From Astragalus membranaceus (lineage: Eukaryota > Streptophyta > Magnoliopsida > Fabales > Fabaceae), in assembly GCA_039519185.1 (NCBI GenBank), contig CM076847.1:67779521-67843520 (forward strand): a DNA stretch of 64,000 nucleotides, given 5' to 3'. The notes under the pieces were generated by a model that saw only the letters and a program-made list of their open reading frames with translations, had not been told where the DNA came from and did not search any database. A program made the translations under genes and the position numbers. Shown here piece by piece: positions 11,549-21,952 of this stretch (position 1 is its first letter; every line of letters begins with the position of its first letter).

Positions 11549-12780
11549 GTAATAATCTATGTTCATTGTTAATTTGAGAATCACTACTATGTATTTTAAT
11601 TGTTAGTCATTTGAGAATCCAGACTTTGTATCACTACTAGCACTTCTACTGCATATCAGTCTCTCGGTTTTATATTGTTGTGCAGATTCTGAACAGTTTG
11701 AAGTTGAGAAAACCTCAAGTGATGGATGAAATTGCTGTTAATTAGACTCTATGCTATTTTTGGTGTTCTGCAGCAGGTTTGAATTTAGCTAAGGTTGGTT
11801 CCTATGACCTTTTGATATTAGGTGCTCATTGAAATGTTTTGTTTTTGTAAGGATATTAATCATGAGTTGAGCCTATCGTGTAATTCATTCTTGCAATTAC
11901 ACAAGGCTGATATTATTACTACATGTAGAACATAAACATATTTAAAAGAATTAATCATTCTTGCAATTACAGAAGGATATTAAATTTTCTTGTTGTAGAT
12001 AGGTAGGAAATTGACTTTTTGCTTCTGTGTTTCTTGAAACAGCAAACATTTTTGTTTCAACCTTAACTTGAAAGTACAACTTATAGGTATGAGGGCAACA
12101 AGTTACTTCTAGGTATGATGGCATCATTGTGTTTCTATTTATAGGTAGGATGATGGCAACAACAATTGCATTAAGCATAACCTGTTATTTGACTGGGTGG
12201 AATTTAGTATGGAATATTTGATAGTGTCTACATGGAGTGAACCCAAGCTGATGCTTTAATCAGTGACCTTTACTTGCTCAACTTGTTGATGCTAGATCAC
12301 GAAGTTATCCCACTGAGATGTGCATATACGGGAATGAAGAACTCGCCGGAACTGAAATAAATGGTTACTGAAGAACTTTTATGGATCTTTTGTTTTTAGA
12401 TTTTAGATTTGGCAATGTTATAAATTAGGTAGTCCGGGTTATTATCGTGTAGCACATGTACTATGAAAATCTCATTTCCATTCAATAATGTAGTTGTTGT
12501 CCTTGTTTGAGATTAAGCTGTAAACATTTCACTAGTTGGGCTTCATATTTGTGTGGTGTTCTGCTATGTATAAAACACGATAGAATGAGAAAAAATTATT
12601 TTGCTTATGGATGTTTGAGATTAAGCTGTAAACATTTCACTAGCTGGGCTTGATATTTGTGTGGTGTTCTTCTATGTATATAAAACATGATATGAGAAAA
12701 AATTATTTTGCTTATGGATGCAGTGTTAGTCACTGTACAGTATCATATATGATACTGAAAATACATGATCAGAAACACGT
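11549..12780. other. Inside outer CACTA: no recognised gene
   Basis: Mostly intron-like AT-rich DNA. A pair of direct repeats occurs: a 60-70 bp segment with GAGATTAAGCTGTAAACATT and a following ATGTATA..AACA(T/C)GATA part is found near 12508-12605 and again near 12617-12720. Some short exon-like stretches (for example 12255-12360) could not be assigned. Confidence 0.35.
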
Positions 12781-13118
12781 TTTTTTTTTTAAAAAACTCC
12801 ACTTTTCATATTGGTTCCTCTGGATAACCGATGTTAAAAGTACTTTTTATATCGGTTCCAACAAAAAACCGATGTTAAAAGTACTTTTTATATCGGTACC
12901 AACAAAAAACCGATGTCAAAAATACCCTTATATTTGATAAAAAAACTGACTTTTCATAACGGTTCTAGGTGCAACCGATATAAAAACAACTTTTCATAAC
13001 GGTTCAGGAACCGATATGAAATGTCCTTATTTTTTATATCTCCTTTTTCGGCATCGGTTCAGGAACCGATATGAAATGTCAATTTTAACTGATATAAAAT
13101 GCCTTTTTCCCATTAGTG

Positions 13119-13385
13119 AGGGATGTCCAGCATTTCTTTTACGTCATCGTCGCTCCTAACATTCATCTCTGATTAGTGAATACGACCATCATCTCCAAGA
13201 CTGGGTTTGCGATAAATAATACTACTAATGTCTCAGTGGAATGCACCATGTTGAACCTTTCCTTCTACTTTATCCTTTAACGGCGAGAATGTGATGTCTT
13301 TCTTGAGGCTATAGAAAATAGAATTTGGACATTGAAACCAAACACTATTTTCATTTCTGGTGATTTATCCACGATGATGGACAGT
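13119..13385 (-). pseudogene. MULE N-terminal ORF, 5' part (split by CACTA)
   Basis: The minus strand reads, with one in-frame stop and small breaks, KKDITFSPLKDKV, then ISSIIYRKPSLGDDGRIH and VRSDDDVKEML. This is homologous to the ORF at 34288-34623 (KHSITFAALKERL, ITSIIYRKPAWVNGRVHW, VNNDDDVQAMM). It is the small N-terminal domain that precedes MuDR-type transposases in plants. The element at 3629-13118 interrupts it, and the frame resumes at 3628. It is transcribed towards the PMD relic from near the right MULE end. Decayed. Confidence 0.55.
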
Positions 13386-13739
13386 GAGTGTGCTGTCCGT
13401 TGAGAAATGGGTTGAAATGGTGTTCATTTTGGAGGGTGGTGGAATCGAATAAGCAAGTTTTTACAAAAACAGAGACAAATGTTGGTGTGAAAAGTGAGTA
13501 TTTATAGCAATTTTTATTGAGTGTGTGTCGTTGATAAATATTGTGCATAAGAAATCTAGACCGTTGAAATTTTATCCGTTGAGGCACACTTATCAATGCA
13601 AAAATTAAAGTAATTTTACCAAATGTAGGTCGTAGATCAAAAATATATGTAAGATCGAGGCCGTCAAAAATATCGGTGAAATTTTGGCTATTGATCAAAA
13701 ATTAGTATTCTTACATTAAAACTAAAGTTTAATAATAAA

Positions 13740-13935
13740 TTCCAATTATTTAAAAAAATCCAGATTTATCTTTTAAACACATAAATCCGTAATATATATT
13801 TATATTCCGGATTTATGTTCAAAATGTAAATCCAGAATATAAATATACACTATGGATTTATGTCTCAAATGGTAAATCCAGAAAATAAAAAAAATAATTG
13901 ATATTCTGAATTAAAATTTGTTTATTTTAGCAAGA
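13740..13935. repeat. MULE subterminal repeats, right side
   Basis: Tandem, imperfect copies of a motif like TCCGGATTTATG..CATAAATCCGTAAT, mirroring 1310-1570. They lie just inside the GGGGGTATA-type terminus. Confidence 0.5.
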
Positions 13936-14012
13936 GTAAAACTGGAAAACACAAAAAAGTGGGGGTATATGATATAGTAGTGGGGGTATAAAAAATACCA
14001 CCCTATATGTTA

Positions 14013-14769
14013 TAGGCTCTCTTGTGAATCTATAGAAGTCATGTAGCTCTCCCTTTAAAATCTATAAAAATTTAGGGAAATTGCTCACATTGGGTGTGAC
14101 TTGAACGTTGCTCCATTTTAGGTTCTTGAGATGAACCTTTTTTAATTAATTCTTACCAAACCTCCTTTTTAGGATCAAGAACGTGGTGCCTTCCCTCCAC
14201 CACCCCTTTCTAATTCCATTTGCTTGATTTCTTTAATGTTTCTCATCTTTATCTTATGCTAGTTGTTTTCTTCTTAAAATCATTCTTTAATTTGATTCTC
14301 AAAAATAATTATGTGACTTAGATGAGATAGGTGAGAGTTGAGAATTTGTAATTGTCAAAATTAGACGAATTACACGAAGAAATAATCGTTCGAGCATGAG
14401 AAACATGAGGACCTGGTTTTAAATTGTGGTCCCCAACCGTAATTGCGACCCAACATAACGGTGGTTTTGGAGGTCTCCGCAACGGCATCGCAGCCGCTAA
14501 TCAATAGTTCTTTCTCCAATAAAATTATTCAAGGGTAAAATTAACCAAAACAGTTTCAAAGCCTGATTTCAAAATACATCTAGTGAATTTCCTTCTTTAC
14601 ATTATATAAAAACACATGTAGGAAAATACTTACTTTATATTACATCCCTGCCCAAAATTATTTTCTTTCTCATTATTTTTGCGCATAATTAAGAAAACCC
14701 TACATAACTTAATTATACTACATATTTAGATCTTTTAAACCCTAATGGGTCCATCACCATAACATAGTT
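14013..14769. other. Intergenic; 3' flank of the LysM receptor gene
   Basis: No gene seen. AT-rich with short repeats; the 3' untranslated region of the minus-strand LysM receptor gene should lie in about 14500-14769. A GC-richer segment at 14430-14500 looks like a dispersed-repeat fragment. Confidence 0.35.
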
Positions 14770-17700
14770 TCACCTAGCCATCATCACCTTAGGAGAATCA
14801 ATCCCTTCATCAGAAAGCTCAAACCCAATATCTTCACTTTTACAAAGTGCATAAACAATATCCATAATACTTGGTCTTTTAGATAGATCTTTATGCAAAC
14901 AAAGAATAGCAACATTAACAACACCCATCAAACTTTCCATTGAACATGTCTCCTTTAAAATATCCTTATCCAACCATTCCATCAATTTCCTAACCTTTTC
15001 TTGTTCATTATTCACATCAAATGTGTTAATAGCACTTGCCCACAAAACATTTCCTTCATCATCAATAGCTTCCTTACCAGAAACCAATTCAAGTAACACA
15101 ACTCCAAAGGAAAACACATCCATTTTTGTTGAAACTACACCATCAGCTAGATATTCAGGTGCTATGTAACCTTGTGTACCTACAATGTGCATTGTAATAG
15201 CATTCATTCCTGATTTTGCGAGTCCGAAATTGGCGATTTTCGCTCTCATGTTTGTGTCTAAGAGAATGTTGCTACTTTTTATGTCTTTGTGTACAACTTG
15301 TGGTCTTGTGTGTTCATGAATGTATTGGAGACCATTTGCAATGTCTATGGCTATTCTTAACCTTGTTTTCCAACTTAGCTTTTCTTTTTTGGGTTCATGT
15401 AGCCATGAGTATAGAGATCCATTTTCTACGTATTCGTAGACTAGATAGCAGTTTCCTTCTTCTTGGTCTATGCAAAATCCTTCCAGTTTCACTAAATTAC
15501 CATGGTTTACCTTCAACACAGAAAAAGGAACATTGTTAGTCAAATAATGTTTTTTTGGTCTAGTGTTATTTTGGACCTTGATCATCATGGTCTAATGTTT
15601 TTTTTTATGTTTTTTATGCTTTTGATTACGAAAGGAAAGGGATGTTGATTCTCTATGGTCATTGCAATCTATCTCTCTCCAACACCAATTAAAAATAAAT
15701 AGATGGCCAGGATTGTTCTACTAATTGATCTAATGTTTATTTAGTGTCTGAGTCAATCTTGATCCTTAAGCTGATGTTTTTATTTTTGGTCCAATCTTCG
15801 TTGCATAACGTCTATCAGCCTACCAAAAAAATTGTATTTAATGATGGACTTATCTATGGATAGTATTAAGGATTTACTACCTGCACCTCCTCTTTTTCTA
15901 ACATCACCTCCCTTGTTTTTAGTTTTGTTTTTTAATATGGGTTATCTTTAAATTTTTTATTAATGGCTATGTTTGGACTTAGGTAAATATTAATATTTGT
16001 TCGTCTTCAAACAGAAACATACGAAAGGAGCTGCGGCTTCTTTTGTCTTTAAAGTTTAACCAGAAATATTATATTATTGTACTTTTTTCTATAGACAGAG
16101 TGTCAAGTACCATCATAAACTCACACACGTAAAGCAAAGATTTCGAGTTCGAACTCAGATAACCACGAAAAATATCTAGCCTAACAACTTCAGTTTTGTT
16201 ACTTGTGCCAAACCTTATAGGCAACATTATATTATTGGGAATCATTATAAATCAACCTAGATCTGAAAAATAAGACAAACATGTTTCATTAAATAACAAA
16301 AAGCAACTATCATCAACCACTATTATTGTGTATTCTTGCTGATGCGTTTCTAAAAAGTTCAAGTACAAAAATAATGACTAATGGATAATTCCAAAAATTG
16401 AAATAGTTCCTTTTTTATTAAATAATTACCATATGTTAGAATAATTGTGTATCTTCTAAGAATCTACAGGTTTATTCCCTTGGTTAGATAATTTTAAAAA
16501 ATAACAAATGGGGGAGACTGATACCTTCCAAACAAAACTTAAAAACAAGTCACTTCACTTGATTACATGTCTGATTCTGTATCTTCCCCTCTTTCTTTGT
16601 TTTATTCATCGATACAAAGAAAACTAGGCCTCATTTTTTTAAACCAATGTTTTTAAGAACTAAATTGGATTGACCGGTTCTACTAATTGAACCCGAAAAT
16701 CGTTCGTTCATTACTTAAGTTCGAACGATTTGAAGCAATTGAACCCTAATACAGAGGTCCGGCCATTCCTAAAATATTTTGTAAGCAAAACAAGAATTTT
16801 ATTATTAGCCAATTTGGTTCTTGAAATTTCACAGAAGTTCAATTTAATCAATGACACTTAGAATATATTTTCAATGGAGGACTTAGATTCCACATGAGAG
16901 AAAAGTCATTGGAGAGAATCCCCTCCCCGTTAACTTAGTCCCTGACTTTTGCAAAAATTTTTCAATTTAGTCCCTCTATTATATCAATTTAGTTCCTCTA
17001 TTTTGCAAAAACAGACTAAAATTGAATTCTAAAGAATAATGAATGATTGACAAATAATTATAGGTGTAAGATATGTGAGAAATGAGTGTTAATTACCTTT
17101 TGCAAGATCTTGAGCTCCTCATAAGCATTCCACTTCATCTTCTTAATAGCATAAACTTCTCCATTAATAGAACCCTTATAAACAGACCCTTGAATCAAAC
17201 AATTATCATCAAACCCATTAGTAGCTTCAATCAACTCATCAATTCCAAAAACTTTATACTTATCCAAACAATCAGACACATTAGCCATCAACTTAACATT
17301 CATTTCCTTATTCCTAACACTCTCTTTCCTCCCATAATACAAACCCCTTCCCTTTTCTCTTTCCTCATCTCTCACCATCCAAACCTTATCCTTAAACAAA
17401 ATCTCCCTATAAATCCACATCCCTATAACCAAAATCAACAACAAACCACAAACTCCCAACCCAATAGCCAACCCTCTAATAGTCCCATTCCTATTAGAAT
17501 TTCCACTTGGAGGAGGAGTTAAAGGAACAACAATACTAGGTTGTCTCAAAACAGGCAACCTAGTAACAGGAACAAAGATTGTATCATAATCATAAAGTGT
17601 GCCACCATTAACATCAACTATAGACTTTTCACTTGAACCAAATCTTGAAGCAATAGATGATATGTTATCCAAAGGTTGAACAACATAAGAAATCATGTAA

Positions 17701-18236
17701 TTCTCATTGGTTTGACTTTTATTAGGACACATACAAAATATAGGAAATATAACATTATCACCAATAGATAAATTTGTAGCAACAAGACTAGGGTTTACAA
17801 CTTCAACTGATGGGTAGGTAGTGAGATTTTGAAATTTGTTGGTAGAAACAAGGAAAAAAGTGTCATTTTGTTTTATAGTGTATGAAATATTTGCATAAGA
17901 AATGGAACCAAAAGTGTTGTTAACGTTGTTACAAGAACAAGTAATGGGAATAAAAAGTGGTTGGTTAGGAATTAAAGGAGAAGAAGGAGAGGAAATATTG
18001 CTTGGATTTGAGATCATTAAACGACTAACTTGAAAAAGATCAGCTATTGAAGCTAAATCAAGGAAATCTGGAGATGTGGATGTGTAAAAAGCATAAGCTT
18101 GACATGGATAACTTGTTTGTGTTCTTTTACATGTGTAGCCTGTGTTGTTTTCTTGTCTAGGTGTTTGAGCTTCAAGAATTGCGAAATGGAAAAGGAGTAA
18201 GAGGAAGAGAGGACATAAGTGTTTGAATGTTTTCAT
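14770..18236 (-). CDS. LysM receptor-like kinase, LYR type (probable pseudokinase), two exons
   Basis: A plasma-membrane receptor of the family that binds chitin- or lipo-chitooligosaccharides. Exon 1 is 18236-17097 and exon 2 is 15510-14770. The intron (1,586 bp) is in phase 0 after ILQK, with donor GTAATT and acceptor TTGAAG. The predicted product is 626 residues. Seen in the protein: signal peptide 1-23; three LysM domains at about 50-98, 115-165 and 180-228, separated by CSC (100-102) and CMC (168-170) as usual in this family; Pro-rich stalk; transmembrane helix about 256-275; kinase domain about 330-600. Lys365 (YAIKK) is present. The glycine-rich loop is missing (LIQGSVYKGS), HRD is HKD (454-456) and DFG is NFG (474-476). 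Phosphotransfer is therefore doubtful, as for NFP/LYR/LYK4-LYK5 receptors, which signal with an active LYK partner. The frame is intact throughout. Closest subgroup (LYR3/LYK4-like) is an inference. Confidence 0.9.
15511..17096. other. Intron of the LysM receptor gene with repeat debris
   Basis: No coding sequence. It contains scattered dispersed-repeat fragments: a possible tRNA-derived SINE remnant at about 16085-16210 (B-box-like GAGTTCGAACTC), a segment around 16660-16760 with GGTTCTACTAATTGAACC-type repeats, and a MITE-like part at 16800-17030 with TTTAGTCCCT. None breaks the splice sites. Confidence 0.45.
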
Positions 18237-18276
18237 TGTTTTTTTGCTAATTTGCTAACACAACATCATCAAATGG

Positions 18277-18284
18277 GTTTATAT
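18277..18284 (-). promoter_or_regulatory. TATA-like box of the LysM receptor gene
   Basis: The minus strand reads ACAATATAAACCC about 45 bases upstream of the ATG at 18236. A TATA element this close implies a short 5' leader. This is a motif match only; no other promoter elements were assigned. Confidence 0.4.
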
Positions 18285-18550
18285 TGTGGAATTTAATGTA
18301 AGTCGGTTTTTGGATCTGAGTACTACTAGTCAATGTTGAAGTCATTGATGTGTTTTTTTTTCTTAGTCAGAGGAAAGTGGGGCCCATTTGAGAGATGTGT
18401 TTTCTAGGAGGTCTTTAATTTTCCACAACTGCCTTCCTTGACACGCTGGTAGCGTAATGTTGCTTAGCTGTTTGGCATGAAAAGTTAAGGGAAAAGACTA
18501 TAGATGGTCCACCACCATATATAGACAGGATTTTCTTAGCAATATTATCT

Positions 18551-18899
18551 GGCACTTTTTTTTAGACCCATATCCCAATTTTACCATAAATCTCTAAAAT
18601 ACCCCTAATTTTTTGTTAAACTTTTTTTTTTTAAAATTTTCAAAAATACACATATTTCTGAAAGGCATAAGTATTTCCAGAAAACCCATATTTCTGCCTT
18701 CCGAAAATACCATTTTTTACGGTATTTTCGGAAGGTTAATTTCCAGGGAATTCCGGAAATACCTCTAAAAGAGGTATTTCTGAAAATATGATGGAATGAG
18801 GAATGAATTCGTTTTTTAACAATTTTTTAGGGGTATTTTGGTCCGTTTGGTCAATTTGAGGGTTATGGGGTACAATGGGGGAGGTAAAAAAAACTGCCA
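18551..18899. mobile_element. MULE-type MITE
   Basis: The left end TGGCACTTTTTTTTAGACCC and the right end GGGGGAGGTAAAAAAAACTGCCA are imperfect inverted repeats. TCCGGAAATAC-type subterminal repeats lie inside (18650-18790). The right end closely matches the MULE end at about 35100-35168 (GGGGGTAAAAAAAACTACCA), so the two share a family. About 350 bp, no coding capacity. Target duplication not evident. Confidence 0.55.
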
Positions 18900-19857
18900 A
18901 ATTGATTTTGTGTTTGGTCAAAAAAAATTTGATTTTGTAGAAACTAAAATTTGAATATGCCCAGAATTATTGTCGTAAAGAGAATCCTAATATCTGTATC
19001 AGTTAGATTCTTATTTTTATAGTAAATATAAGTTATGAATTCAATTTTGTTTTCGATGTATTTATAAAATTAGTTAAACTATCTAAAATATAATCATTCA
19101 TAATTACATGGTATATGTATGGAGTAGGTACAATTCATCTAACTATAGTCAAAATTTTTTTGGGTACATTAGTCAATTTTTTTTTTAATTTATCATATCT
19201 GGATTTCCAAATTCGAAATAAGTTTCTATAGTCAATAAGTTTCCAAAATTGACTTTATGATTTTTTCACCAAAAATAAAATGAAATATGCGTGAAAAATC
19301 ATGTTTCTAATATCATATCTCCACAACAAATTGATTCCAATATTGTTAATAGAATTGGAAATAACCTTGCGTGGAGATTTTAAATTACTACAAATTACCA
19401 AATTGGACTCTATCTATATTTCCCTTCTTTTACGATAAACAGTGTGGATTAATTTGACTCCAAAAAGGAAGGTTGCTCGTCTTCTACATGAGCGGATGGA
19501 AGATGCTACTGCAAGTTTGTTCATTCACCAATACAACACAATGCATGAGCATAAAAAAATAAGAATTGAATTAAAAACAGAAATAAATTTCAGAATGAAA
19601 ATAATATAGACCAATTAATATATTGAACCGAGTCATAGTCTTTCCATCATACAAAACATCATTCAAATTAAAAAATATGTGCATCCATTGTTGTCAAACT
19701 CGCGAGTTCACCCGTACGCATAGACTCGTATAGACTCGCGATTCAGTACCGATTCCACCGAGTTTAAGATGTTATTTGAAATTTTAGAAAAAAAAAAGCC
19801 CAAAACGACTGCGTTTTGGCTTTTCCATGTAAACATTATAATTTTACAATATAATTT
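18900..19857. other. Intergenic, no gene seen
   Basis: AT-rich. A dispersed legume-type repeat fragment lies at 19690-19770 (AACTCGCGAGTTCACCCG and following ACTCG motifs). No open frame with recognisable content. Confidence 0.35.
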
Positions 19858-19984
19858 GGTTTAAATAGTTATTACCCCCTGCAAAATGTAATAACTATTT
19901 AAAACAAACCTTGCAAAATGTAAAGTTATCCAGTTACCCCCCTGTCGTTAAATTTTCTGTTAAAATATGTAAAATGTCACATAT

Positions 19985-20135
19985 CCAATTACCCCTGTGC
20001 CACGTGTCACCTTATTATTGGGCCTCTATGACACGTGGCACTGACATGCCACGTCAGCTCCTATGTCACCACTGCCACGTGTCACTGACATGTGCCACGT
20101 CAGCAGCCAATGGATGGCTGCCACGTGGCACTAGT
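19985..20135. promoter_or_regulatory. G-box/ABRE-like cluster in left arm
   Basis: Four CACGTG cores (GCCACGTGTC, GACACGTGGC, GCCACGTGTC, GCCACGTGGC) and two GCCACGTCAGC sites occur in about 150 bp, in alternating orientation. CACGTGGC is the core bound by plant bZIP/bHLH factors. The right arm (21315-21450) holds a mirror-image cluster. Whether it drives transcription is unknown; it may simply be the repeat structure of the terminal repeat. Confidence 0.4.
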
Positions 20136-21314
20136 TGTTACACTCAAAATTAAATATTTTTGTGGCCAAGGAGAGTGTTGAACTCGTGACCTCTTACTCA
20201 CCCACACACATCCTAACCACCCAGTCACATTAGTATTTGTGATAATTATCTCACCTAAAATATATATTACATCATTTCTACTTAACTTTAAAAAATAAAT
20301 AAATCTGCAAACACCATTCTGCAAACACGCATTCCAGAAACACAGAATTCATTATCTACCAAATTCATCTACCAAATTCTTCTTCTTCTACAGAATTTTT
20401 TATTTAATGTTTTATTAAAAAAACAATTGAGAGAATTTGGAGACGCAGAATTCATTATCTACAGAATTCTTCTTCTACCATATTCTTCTTCTTCTTTCTT
20501 GGTCTATAACACCAATCTCCCCAACCAAAACGAATCTGGCAACCAAAATGATAAAATCAAATGCATTTTAAACGAATCTGGTTTGCAACAAAAAAGAATT
20601 TGGAGATCTGAAAACTAATCAGCAACCAAAATGAATCTGCAGAGACGAAAACGAAGAAGATCTGAGACGAAAATGAAGCCAACTATTCACAAAACGAAAA
20701 TGAAGACAACGACAACCAAAACAAAGCTAACGGTTCACTGAGGAAGAGAATGAGGAACCACGAAGGGAGGACGGAGCCTCGGAGATCCGCAAACAAAGCG
20801 AGTTGTTACGCGGCGGTTGGTCACAGAGGGAGGTGCTGCGTCGAGCTTACATAGGTTGTCGCCGGCGGAGACACGAGATTGCGTTCTCACTCTCAGTTGT
20901 GAGGGAGAAAACGAGCAGGAATAACACGATGTAGAAAGCGTACACCAGGAAAGAGGGAGAAACAAGGGGATAAAAATATGAGTGATTTACTTATTATTAG
21001 CGAAACTGTGAGAAGAGAAACGAAGAAGAATGGGTTTGATGAAATCTGGGTTTGATGAAGATGAACGAGGAACGAGGAAGATCAATTTCTGGGTTTCTAA
21101 GAGAGGAACTGATGAAGATGATGAACCCAGTAACTGATGAAGATGATGAACGATGATATTTTTTTTTTAAATTAAGTATCAATGATGTAATATATATTTG
21201 TAGGTGAGATAAAAATCATAAATAATAATTTGGCTCAGTGGTTAGGAGGTGTGTGTGTGAGTAAGAGGTAGCAAGTTCAACACCCTTGGTGGCCACAAAA
21301 TTGTAACAACTAGT

Positions 21315-21450
21315 GTCACGTGGCAGCCATCCATTGGCTGCTGACGTGGCACATGTCAGTGACACGTGGCAGTGGTGACATAGGAGCTGACGTGGCATGT
21401 CAGTGCCACGTGTCACAGAGGCCCAATAATAAGGTGACACGTGGCAGGGG
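21315..21450. promoter_or_regulatory. G-box/ABRE-like cluster in right arm
   Basis: Mirror of the left-arm cluster: four CACGTG cores and two GCTGACGTGGCA sites. Just outside it (21225-21292) is a tRNA-like segment with an A-box-like TGGCTCAGTGGTTAGG and a B-box-like AGCAAGTTCAACACC. Its mirror is at 20165-20235. Confidence 0.4.
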
Positions 21451-21544
21451 GGGTAATTGGATATGTGACATTTTACATATTTTAACAGAAAATTTAACGG
21501 CAGAGGGGTAACTAGATAACTTTACATTTTGCAAGGTTTGTTTT

Positions 21545-21892
21545 TGTTATGGATTGGCCCAATCCACAATAATGAGGCCCAACACCAAATGCAGATCCAT
21601 CAACCAATGGTTGAGATCGCAACGCAAGATCGGACGGTCCTGATTCATCAGGTCAAACACCATCAAACTCTATAAATAAGCATTGAATGCTTCATTAAAG
21701 GTACACACTCTTTCCTACTCTTTACCTCTAATTAGCTCTCTAGCTGACTTGAGCGTCGGAGTGTCCTCGCAGGTACCACCTGCCCCGGATCGGAAGCGGA
21801 GCTCGGTTGATCAAGACCAACCCCTACCAACTACCTCGGATCAGACTTGGTGTCTAAGATCGGATACCGGTCTAAAGGTACGGTACAGAACA
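21545..21892 (+). repeat. LTR 1 of the array
   Basis: 348 bp from TGTTATGG to CAGAACA. TATA box CTATAAATA at about 21670-21678, so transcription should begin near 21700. Type A by marker bases: AAAGGTACAC near offset 150 and CGGATCAGAC near offset 290. Followed by TTGGCGGCCACAG, a non-initiator-Met type primer site. Confidence 0.9.
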
Positions 21893-21952
21893 TTGGCGGC
21901 CACAGTGGGAGGATCTTGTACTCTGGTTCCTCTCCCATCTCCTTGATTGACG

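Larger units (their letters stand above)
3629..13118. mobile_element. Non-autonomous CACTA element carrying host-gene fragments
   Basis: It starts CACTAGTGGAAAAA (3629) and ends TTTTTCCCATTAGTG (13118), imperfect CACTA termini. Both ends are packed with short direct and inverted copies of ATCGGTT..AACCGATAT (3660-3860 and 12810-13100), the subterminal repeat pattern of En/Spm elements. Flanking trinucleotides are ATG and AGG, so the target duplication is imperfect. No transposase remains. Inside are Pro/Ser-rich promoter-like sequence (3890-4640), a solo LTR (4649-7236), an exon-like segment (8021-8128), a second CACTA (8133-9996) and starch synthase fragments (about 11180-11548). Without the two nested elements it is about 5 kb. 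It is best read as a Pack-CACTA. Confidence 0.75.
1193..14012. mobile_element. Mutator-like element with plant-mobile-domain gene, interrupted by nested insertions
   Basis: The left end (TTTTTTATACCCC, then CATACCCCCAC, near 1205-1235) and the right end (GTGGGGGTATA then GGGGGTATAAAAAATACC, near 13965-14003) are imperfect inverted repeats. Both ends are followed inwards by subterminal repeats built on TTCCGGATTTATCT. Flanks ATATATGCT and CTATATGTT resemble a decayed 9-bp target duplication (7 of 9). Inside, a plus-strand PMD gene relic and a minus-strand MULE N-terminal ORF converge. About 9.5 kb (3629-13118) is a later CACTA insertion. Exact ends are approximate because the terminal repeats are diverged. 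Confidence 0.55.

Noticed and set aside
17082..17522. 146-residue open frame on the plus strand
   Set aside because: Antisense to exon 1 of the LysM receptor gene; Ile/Asn/Leu-rich shadow.
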